Source: Bacteroidaceae bacterium (lineage in GTDB: Bacteria > Bacteroidota > Bacteroidia > Bacteroidales > Bacteroidaceae). From it: a DNA stretch of 7,063 nt. The stretch covers positions 1 to 7,063 of the forward strand of contig JAFTTD010000039.1 in assembly GCA_017466965.1 (NCBI GenBank), given 5' to 3'. The notes beneath the pieces were generated by a model that ran no database searches, had not been told where the DNA came from, and saw only the letters and a program-made list of their open reading frames with translations. Positions 1 to 4,919 of the stretch are shown one piece after another (the first letter of the stretch is position 1; each line of letters opens with the position of its first letter). A program made the position numbers and the translations under genes.

Positions 1-2351
1 AATGCTTTATCTTTTCCTATACCTGTGTTGAATCCGAATCCGGCATTGGCGTTCCAGTTTCCGTTTATGTTCTCAGGTCTTGTTGTGCGTACACCTGTTG
101 CAGAGTCGTATCTGACCATGTTTGATATGCTGTTTCTTGTCATTCCGAATCCGACCCATGAGAATATGCCTCTTTGTGCCTCAGCATTGTAAGTGTTGAA
201 TCTTAAATCGAAGTTGTTTGAGAACGAAGGTTTTAGTCCTGGATTACCCTTTGTGATGTTCAGCGGGTTCGAATCATCTGTGATGTCAAGCAGGTTTGTC
301 ATGCTTGGCTGGCTGGTACGTCCGCGATAAGTGAAATGCAGGTTTGTCATATTGTCGAAGTTGTAGCGGAAGTCCAGCGTAGGGGTGATGTTGAACACAT
401 TGCGAGTCACCACTGTGTCTATGTTCATGTAGTCATAGTCTAACTTGGTCTTTTGAGGAAGAGCCTCTGCTCCAATTCCGAAATTGAATTTGTCTCTTAC
501 CATTCTGTACTGTAGCTGAATGTTCTGATTGTAGTTCTTGTATTCAGAGAACTGGCTCAGCTCTTCATTCTTTGTGTAGTCGTTAACATAGTCAAGTATG
601 GCGTCAATGTCATATCTGTTGGTGCGCAGTGCCTCTTCAAGCTGTGAATAAGCCTGAAAACTGTTGTCGTAGTTGAAAGCCTGACGGTCGTTCTTGTTGT
701 AGCTGTAACTGTATTGGTAGCTGAGTTGCAAGTAAGTTCTGTCGGCAATAGGTTCGCTGTAAGTCATTTGAACAGAATAGTTGTGACTGCGGCCTGGAGT
801 GTTGTAGTAACGGTTGTTGTAGGTGTCTGCTCTGCCGTCAGCCTTATATTTTATGAGTGCTGCAGAGAGTTGTTCGCTGTCACTGCCGCTTGCACCGCCG
901 TTAGCGCGGAGTGTCAAGTTGCGCCCATTGTTGCTGAGCCTTCTGTTCACTTGCAGGCTACCGTTCAGACTTCTGTTGTTGCTGTATGTTTGCGAACGAT
1001 TGTTGTTGAAGTTTACGATGATGCTGTCTATGTTCTTTATTTGCTGGTCTATACTTGTAGGTTTGAGATTGTCTGGCAGTGTAGCCTCGCTGTTAGCCCA
1101 TTCTGTAGCCTCGCCGAGCGGATCGTCCGACAGTTCGTTAGGGTCTTCGTTGAATGTAGCCGTTGTGCTTCCCGACATACCTCTATTTCGCGAATAGGTT
1201 CCGTTCGGACGGAAGATGATGCTGGTGAAAGAGTCTGGTTCCCATTCCAAGCGGAAGTCTGCGCTGATGCTGCTGTTGCTGCTCAGGCTCTTGCTTTTGC
1301 TCTCGTCAAATGCACCTGTCGGAGTAACGAAGTTCTGGCTTGATGAAATGCTGGAGTTGTCGCTGCCGTTGTAGCTGTAGTTAACGCTACCACCCATCTC
1401 AACCTTGCCAAATTCTGAAGCAAAACTCAAACCAATGCGCTTGCTTGAACGTAGTCCGCCGCCACCGCGTCCCCAGCCACGGCCACCACCTCCGCCAAAT
1501 CCGCGGTCGCCCACGTTATTGGCATTGCCTATTATTGACAACTGCGAATGGTCTGATATTCTTTGAACGTACAGACGGTTTGAATATCTGTTTTCAGTTC
1601 CTGCACCTAAATTAATGTTTCCGAACCATCCTTGGCTCATGCCCTTCTTTACAGTAAGGTCAAGAACAGTCTCTTCCTGTCCGTCGTCAATGCCGGTAAC
1701 TCTCGCCATGTCGCTCTTTCTCTCGTATGTCTTTACTTTCTCAATGATGTCAACAGGCAAGTTCTGCATGGCTGTCTTTGTGTCGTTTAGGAAAAACTCC
1801 TTGCCGTTGAGCATGATTTTGCTGACAGACTTACCGTTGATAGTAATGTTGCCTTCATCGTCCACCTTTGCGCCAGGAAGTTTTTTTACCAGTTCTTCAA
1901 GAGCTGAACCTTCAGGTACTCTGTATGCAGAAGCATTGTAAATCAATGAATCTCCTGATACTTGAACCTTAGCCGCGTTGGCTGTCACTTCCGCGCTTTT
2001 CAGCAGAACGGCATCCGACTTCAGTGTTATGTAGCCTACATCCACATTCTTTTTCTTCTCCTTTGTCAAATCTAATTTCATGACTCTGCTTTCGTAGCCA
2101 ATGAAAGATATTTTCAGAGCGTAATTCCCTTTGTTCACAGATTCAATAGTGAACGAGCCTACTTCGTTCGTAGCAGCTCCTTTTAAATATGTACTGTCGG
2201 GAAGTGACAGAATCTGTACTGTTGCAGATTCAATTACTCCATTTGTTCCTTCTTCAATGACAGTACCTGAAACATTGAATTTAGACTGGGCGTATGAACA
2301 TACGAAACCCGTTGAAACGACAATGAAAGTCGCAAACAATTTTCTTACCAT
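1..2351 (-). CDS. Outer-membrane beta-barrel protein, TonB-receptor-like (C-terminus beyond window)
   Basis: The reading frame is open from ATG at 2351 to the left edge, giving 783 residues without a stop. Residues 1-21 form a Sec signal peptide (MVRK, hydrophobic core, cleavage likely after SYA). Residues about 25-95 resemble a carboxypeptidase-regulatory-like beta-sandwich (FNVSGTV, then GSFTIESV and ISFIGYES). Residues about 130-235 resemble a receptor plug (GDSLIYNA, LEELVKKLPGAKVDDEG, ITINGK, IMLNGKEFF). From about 240 the sequence is rich in Asn, Ser, Tyr and alternating beta-strand patterns, as in the outer-membrane beta-barrel family of Bacteroidetes (OMP_b-brl_3 type). A Gly/Arg-rich loop lies at residues 284-299. 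Such proteins often have 900 or more residues, so the missing part is probably only the last barrel strands. No SusD-like partner is visible upstream, so a glycan-uptake role is not supported; the substrate is unknown. It is transcribed divergently from the nitroreductase gene. Confidence 0.9.
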   Translation of the reverse strand, partial: MVRKLFATFIVVSTGFVCSYAQSKFNVSGTVIEEGTNGVIESATVQILSLPDSTYLKGAATNEVGSFTIESVNKGNYALKISFIGYESRVMKLDLTKEKKKNVDVGYITLKSDAVLLKSAEVTANAAKVQVSGDSLIYNASAYRVPEGSALEELVKKLPGAKVDDEGNITINGKSVSKIMLNGKEFFLNDTKTAMQNLPVDIIEKVKTYERKSDMARVTGIDDGQEETVLDLTVKKGMSQGWFGNINLGAGTENRYSNRLYVQRISDHSQLSIIGNANNVGDRGFGGGGGRGWGRGGGGLRSSKRIGLSFASEFGKVEMGGSVNYSYNGSDNSSISSSQNFVTPTGAFDESKSKSLSSNSSISADFRLEWEPDSFTSIIFRPNGTYSRNRGMSGSTTATFNEDPNELSDDPLGEATEWANSEATLPDNLKPTSIDQQIKNIDSIIVNFNNNRSQTYSNNRSLNGSLQVNRRLSNNGRNLTLRANGGASGSDSEQLSAALIKYKADGRADTYNNRYYNTPGRSHNYSVQMTYSEPIADRTYLQLSYQYSYSYNKNDRQAFNYDNSFQAYSQLEEALRTNRYDIDAILDYVNDYTKNEELSQFSEYKNYNQNIQLQYRMVRDKFNFGIGAEALPQKTKLDYDYMNIDTVVTRNVFNITPTLDFRYNFDNMTNLHFTYRGRTSQPSMTNLLDITDDSNPLNITKGNPGLKPSFSNNFDLRFNTYNAEAQRGIFSWVGFGMTRNSISNMVRYDSATGVRTTRPENINGNWNANAGFGFNTGIGKDKA

Positions 2352-2410
2352 CTTTTACTTTGTTTATTCTTGTCCTTTTAGTTAATATTGTCGGTTTTAT
2401 TCAAATTTCA

Positions 2411-2437
2411 AGCCTGACTCAAAGATAAAATCAGGCT
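2411..2437. repeat. Inverted repeat enclosing the -7 box of the barrel gene
   Basis: AGCCTGA (2411-2417) and TCAGGCT (2431-2437) are perfect 7-bp inverted arms separated by 13 bp. The spacer contains the minus-strand TATCTTTG box at 2420-2427, so a dimeric regulator bound here would cover the promoter. Alternatively it is a hairpin in a longer transcript. The function is inferred from position. Confidence 0.5.
2420..2427 (-). promoter_or_regulatory. Putative -7 box of the barrel-protein gene
   Basis: Read on the minus strand this is TATCTTTG, a perfect match to the Bacteroidota -7 consensus TAnnTTTG. It would give a leader of roughly 60 nt before the ATG at 2351. No clear TTTG -33 box is seen at the usual 19-21 bp; that position (about 2447-2450) falls inside an inverted repeat. 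The call rests on the match and location only. Confidence 0.5.
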
Positions 2438-2440
2438 CAA

Positions 2441-2457
2441 AGTGTCCTTATGACACT
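2441..2457. repeat. Inverted repeat at the -33 position of the barrel gene
   Basis: AGTGTC and GACACT form perfect 6-bp arms around a 5-bp centre (CTTAT). The element lies about 20 bp upstream of the -7 box of the barrel-protein gene, where a -33 box would be expected, so it is a candidate operator or activator site. It is only 3 bp away from the inverted repeat at 2411-2437. Confidence 0.45.
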
Positions 2458-2534
2458 AAAAAACAGAAAATGTTTAATCCTAACGAACATTTTTTTCAAA
2501 AAAACAACATTATGAGCTGAAACAAAGAAAATAC

Positions 2535-2564
2535 TTGTCTGTTTTAAACAAATACTTAACTTTG
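2535..2564 (+). promoter_or_regulatory. Putative promoter of the nitroreductase gene
   Basis: TTG at 2535-2537 (-33) and TAACTTTG at 2557-2564 (-7, matching TAnnTTTG) are separated by 19 bp, as in Bacteroidota housekeeping promoters. Transcription would begin near 2570, leaving an untranslated leader of about 95 nt before the ATG at 2665. An A/T-rich tract (seven T, C, seven A, at 2490-2504) lies further upstream. Confidence 0.6.
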
Positions 2565-2582
2565 CAAAGCGTAGGTTGATAT

Positions 2583-2609
2583 GTGAATGTCTTTCTGAAA
2601 GAAATTCAC
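2583..2609 (+). promoter_or_regulatory. 27-nt dyad in the leader of the nitroreductase gene
   Basis: GTGAAT (2583-2588) and ATTCAC (2604-2609) flank TCTTT and AAAGA, giving 11 or 12 pairs with a single G/A mismatch around a very short centre. It starts about 12 nt downstream of the predicted transcription start. It could be a DNA operator just inside the transcript or a 5' RNA hairpin; the very small loop favours a protein-binding dyad. No riboswitch class is recognised. Confidence 0.45.
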
Positions 2610-2664
2610 CGCAGGCGAGGATATTGGATATTTAGTAACAAATTAAATAAAAGATCAGCAAATT

Positions 2665-3303
2665 ATGAGAAGAATTTCAAGCAAACTCTTTGCATCTGCA
2701 CTTGTGGCATTAGGCCTAATTAGTGCAAGTCTATTGCATTCATGCCAGAATGGTAACAATGCAACACAAAAAACAGCAGATGGATCAGAATTGATTCAGA
2801 CCATCATGACACGTACAAGCATACGTTCGTTCACAGACCAGCCTGTTGACGATGCAACAGTAGAAAAGATACTTCGAGCAGGAATGTCTGCGCCTACTGC
2901 AGTAAACAAACAGCCTTGGGCATTTGTCGTTGTCAACGACAGAGAACAGATGGAGCGACTCAGAGCCGTGCATCCTTATGCTCAGATGCTGAAGACAGCC
3001 CAGTTTGCCATAGTCGTGTGCGGAGACATGAGCAGAGCGCTCCAGGGTTTTGCACAGGCATATTGGATTCAGGACGCATCGGCAGCTACAGAAAACATCC
3101 TCCTTGCAGCTCATTCGCTCGGACTTGGCGCTGTATGGTGCGGAGTATATCCAAAGCCCGATGTCCTCCCCAAAGTAAAGGAAGTGCTCGAAATGCCGTC
3201 ACACATCATTCCGCTGAACATAATCCCTATAGGTTATCCGGCAGAATCACCGGCTCCGAAAGACAAATGGAAACCAGAAAACATTCATTACAACCGTGGG
3301 TAA
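2665..3303 (+). CDS. Nitroreductase-family FMN protein with lipoprotein signal peptide
   Basis: The 212-residue protein begins with a basic n-region (MRRISSK), a hydrophobic core and a lipobox-like LLHSC ending at Cys27, so it is predicted to be exported and lipidated. The residues after Cys27 (QNGNN) lack the acidic stretch typical of the Bacteroidetes surface-export signal, which favours a periplasm-facing location. The rest, from about residue 44, is a compact nitroreductase fold: RTSIRSF (50-56) with Arg and Ser residues that usually hold the FMN phosphate, SAPTAVNKQPW (75-85), an ENILLAAHSLGLGAVWCG helix and turn (143-160), and a C-terminal IGYP (189-192). Family members reduce nitro groups, quinones or other acceptors using FMN and NAD(P)H; the natural substrate cannot be read from sequence. 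The gene has its own promoter and terminator, so it appears monocistronic. The ATG at 2665 is supported because it starts exactly at the signal peptide. Confidence 0.9.
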   Translation: MRRISSKLFASALVALGLISASLLHSCQNGNNATQKTADGSELIQTIMTRTSIRSFTDQPVDDATVEKILRAGMSAPTAVNKQPWAFVVVNDREQMERLRAVHPYAQMLKTAQFAIVVCGDMSRALQGFAQAYWIQDASAATENILLAAHSLGLGAVWCGVYPKPDVLPKVKEVLEMPSHIIPLNIIPIGYPAESPAPKDKWKPENIHYNRG

Positions 3304-3309
3304 CATTTA

Positions 3310-3349
3310 TAAACGCAGGCTCATTGAGGAACAAACGAGCCTGCGTTTA
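3310..3349 (+). terminator. Hairpin terminator after the nitroreductase gene
   Basis: AAACGCAGGCTC (3311-3322) pairs perfectly with GAGCCTGCGTTT (3337-3348), and T3310-A3349 adds a thirteenth pair; the loop is 14 nt. It begins 7 nt after the TAA stop. The 3' arm ends in GTTT and is followed by AATAATAAA rather than a clean T-tract, so termination may be imperfect or may use further sequence downstream. Confidence 0.75.
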
Positions 3350-3372
3350 ATAATAAATGAGCCCTCGTTTGT
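3318..3372. repeat. Two inverted repeats interlocked with the terminator
   Basis: GGCTCATT (3318-3325) is the exact reverse complement of AATGAGCC (3356-3363), and ACAAACGAG (3331-3339) is the exact reverse complement of CTCGTTTGT (3364-3372). The two right-hand copies are adjacent and in the swapped order. Both pairings compete with the terminator stem at 3311-3348. A full pseudoknot seems sterically unlikely because no linker separates 3363 from 3364. Confidence 0.6.
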
Positions 3373-3381
3373 ACTTCATAA

Positions 3382-3413
3382 TTTACTTTTTACAATAAAA
3401 ATACCTAATTTTG
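3382..3413 (+). promoter_or_regulatory. Putative promoter of the aspartate dehydrogenase-like gene
   Basis: TAATTTTG at 3406-3413 matches the Bacteroidota -7 consensus TAnnTTTG. A weak -33 candidate (TTTAC, 3382-3386) lies 19 bp upstream. The predicted start near 3420 gives a leader of about 30 nt before the ATG at 3452. No distinct Shine-Dalgarno sequence precedes the ATG, as is usual in this phylum. Confidence 0.5.
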
Positions 3414-3451
3414 CAATAAATATTATTGTGTAACATTCAAAACGAAACAAT

Positions 3452-4243
3452 ATGAAGAAATTAGGTATAGTAGGATGCGGAAAATTAGGAGGTATAGTGG
3501 CGGATGCAATTGTGAAGGGTATCCTGAAAGAATATGAATTGGTAGGAGTTTATTCAAGGAGTGAGGACCGTGCCGTAATGCTTGCCGGTCGTGTGAACGA
3601 AGCTGGAGGCGATTGCAACGTATGTGAGAGTGTGGATGAACTCATTGGGCTTGGAATTGACATTATCGTTGAAGCGGCATCACCAGCAGCCATGAAAGAG
3701 TTAGCTTTGCCTGCACTCAGGGCTGGCATATCTATAGTGACACTCTCAATCGGAGCGTTTGCGGATGATGATTTTTATAATGAGGTGATGGCTACAGCCA
3801 GGCAGAACGGAGCACGGGTGTATGTGGTATCAGGAGCAACAGGCGGATTTGATGTGCTTCAGACTGCAACCCTGATGGGAAATGCTAAAGCACGTTTCTT
3901 CAATGAGAAAGGTCCTAATGCACTGAAGGGAACCCCTGCGTATGATGACTCTTTGCAGAACGAACGCCGCGTGGTGTTCAAGGGAACAGCCAAAGAAGCT
4001 ATAGCCACATTCCCTACAAAGGTGAACGTTACTGTTGCTGCTTCAAGAGCGTCCGTAGGACCTGAGAATATGGAAGTGACAATGCTTTCCACACCAGGCT
4101 TTACCGGAGATACACAAAGGGTGGAAATTGAAAACGATCAGGTAAAAGCAGTAATAGACGTGTATAGTGCAACAGCTGAAATTGCCGGTTGGTCTGTTGT
4201 TAACACATTATTGAATATCTCTGCTCCAATAATGTTCTGCTGA
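3452..4243 (+). CDS. Aspartate dehydrogenase-family NAD(P)-dependent oxidoreductase
   Basis: The 263-residue product starts with a Rossmann fold: GIVGCGKLGG (5-14) holds the GxGxxG dinucleotide motif. VYSRS (33-37) follows the second strand, and its Ser-Arg pair suggests that NADP may be accepted. EAASPAAMKELALP (74-87), LSIGAFAD (98-105) and VVSGATGGFDVL (125-136) resemble conserved segments of L-aspartate dehydrogenase (NadX/TM1643 type), which converts aspartate to iminoaspartate for NAD synthesis or the reverse. The C-terminal domain (about 135-240) and the final Rossmann helix (AGWSVVNTLLNISAPI) complete the family architecture, and the length is normal. In the segment where characterised enzymes have a catalytic His (pattern N-x-H), I read GDTQRVEI, with Gln222 at that place, so the activity may differ. 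No nadA or nadC neighbour is present. The gene has its own promoter and converges on the DUF456 gene 45 bp away. Confidence 0.8.
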   Translation: MKKLGIVGCGKLGGIVADAIVKGILKEYELVGVYSRSEDRAVMLAGRVNEAGGDCNVCESVDELIGLGIDIIVEAASPAAMKELALPALRAGISIVTLSIGAFADDDFYNEVMATARQNGARVYVVSGATGGFDVLQTATLMGNAKARFFNEKGPNALKGTPAYDDSLQNERRVVFKGTAKEAIATFPTKVNVTVAASRASVGPENMEVTMLSTPGFTGDTQRVEIENDQVKAVIDVYSATAEIAGWSVVNTLLNISAPIMFC

Positions 4244-4288
4244 TTGGACACTACTACTATTTTGCATTCTTATAAAACAAGCTCTTCC

Positions 4289-4771
4289 TTAAATTCCTGC
4301 AATTATCTCTACTGCAACCATAATTAGCAGTACAATGCTGTAGATGAGCTTTAGCCCTGTTGTTAGAAGAAAGGCAACGAATGACATCATGGCTACTTTC
4401 AGGGCTTTCTTGGCTTGAGCATGTGCTAACAGTTCTCCTGCTAAAGCTCCGAGGAATGGACCTATAACCAATCCCCATGGAGAAAAGAACAGTCCGACTA
4501 TCAGACCGATGGTGGCTCCGCGTGTGCTGTATTTTGAACCTCCGCTCAGATCTGTCATCCATATAGGGGCGATGTAGTCAACAATTGTTACTATTATCAT
4601 GATTATACCTGTAACCCATAGGGTTGTGGAACTTACGTATGAACTGTCGTAAAACCACAGCATCCAAAGTCCGGCATAACTAACAGGAGGGCCTGGCAAC
4701 ATAGGCAGTATGGCTCCTGCGATTCCTGCAAGGCAGAAAATTATTGCTAAAGCTAAAAGTATGTATTCCAT
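4289..4771 (-). CDS. DUF456-type small integral membrane protein
   Basis: The 160-residue protein is strongly hydrophobic, with about four or five membrane segments (roughly residues 3-23, 30-42, 50-70, 85-112 and 128-158). Conserved-looking motifs are LPMLPGPP (22-29) at the end of the first segment, GGSKYSTRGATIG (77-89), and the Gly-rich GLVIGPFLGALAGELL (100-115), all consistent with the DUF456 family, whose function is unknown. The frame stays open upstream to an ATG at 4822, but a well-formed promoter at 4793-4823 places transcription start near 4787, downstream of that codon, so the start is taken as ATG 4771 (MEYILLAL). ATG 4780 (MIIMEY) is the alternative. It is divergent from recG and convergent with the dehydrogenase gene; no clear terminator hairpin is seen in the 45 bp between the converging stops. 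Confidence 0.8.
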   Translation of the reverse strand: MEYILLALAIIFCLAGIAGAILPMLPGPPVSYAGLWMLWFYDSSYVSSTTLWVTGIIMIIVTIVDYIAPIWMTDLSGGSKYSTRGATIGLIVGLFFSPWGLVIGPFLGALAGELLAHAQAKKALKVAMMSFVAFLLTTGLKLIYSIVLLIMVAVEIIAGI

Positions 4772-4792
4772 AATAATCATATTTAGTAAGTA

Positions 4793-4823
4793 CAAAAATA
4801 TGGTAAAATTATGAGAAGTCAAA
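4793..4823 (-). promoter_or_regulatory. Promoter of the DUF456 gene
   Basis: On the minus strand, TTTG (4823-4820) and TATTTTTG (4800-4793) are spaced by exactly 19 bp and match both Bacteroidota promoter boxes. The predicted start lies about 15 nt before the ATG at 4771, so the leader is very short. Confidence 0.65.
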
Positions 4824-4842
4824 GAGATTTGAAAACTTCTGG

Positions 4843-4872
4843 TTTGAATTTGATTTCTTTATCGTATCTTTG
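4843..4872 (+). promoter_or_regulatory. Putative promoter of recG
   Basis: TTTG (4843-4846) and TATCTTTG (4865-4872) match the Bacteroidota -33 and -7 boxes with an 18-bp spacer, slightly short. The start would be near 4878, leaving about 40 nt before the recG ATG. The -33 box is 19 bp from that of the divergent DUF456 promoter. Confidence 0.6.
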
Positions 4873-4919
4873 TCTGATGAATATAGACTGTTGTCAACAG
4901 GATAAACTCCATTTGCTGC

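Noticed and set aside
714..1343. Plus-strand open frame of 209 codons
   Set aside because: It lies antisense to the barrel-protein gene, which has a signal peptide and recognisable domains; the frame has no promoter and its product resembles no protein family I know.
2490..2504. T7-C-A7 symmetric tract
   Set aside because: It is probably an AT-rich upstream or bending element; there is no GC stem to make a terminator and no gene ends there.
2450..2515. Small plus-strand frame of 21 codons in the divergent intergenic region
   Set aside because: It starts inside a palindrome, upstream of the only plus-strand promoter found, and its Lys/Leu/Phe/Thr-rich product looks like translated AT-rich spacer.
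2916..3350. Plus-strand open frame of 144 codons overlapping the nitroreductase gene
   Set aside because: It is a shifted-frame shadow of a clear nitroreductase, runs through the terminator hairpin, and has a low-quality composition rich in Arg, Ser and Cys.
4772..4822. Upstream extension of the DUF456 protein starting at ATG 4822
   Set aside because: A well-matched promoter (TTTG, 19 bp, TATTTTTG) covers this stretch, so the mRNA would begin after that codon; the family-like hydrophobic N-terminus starts at 4771.
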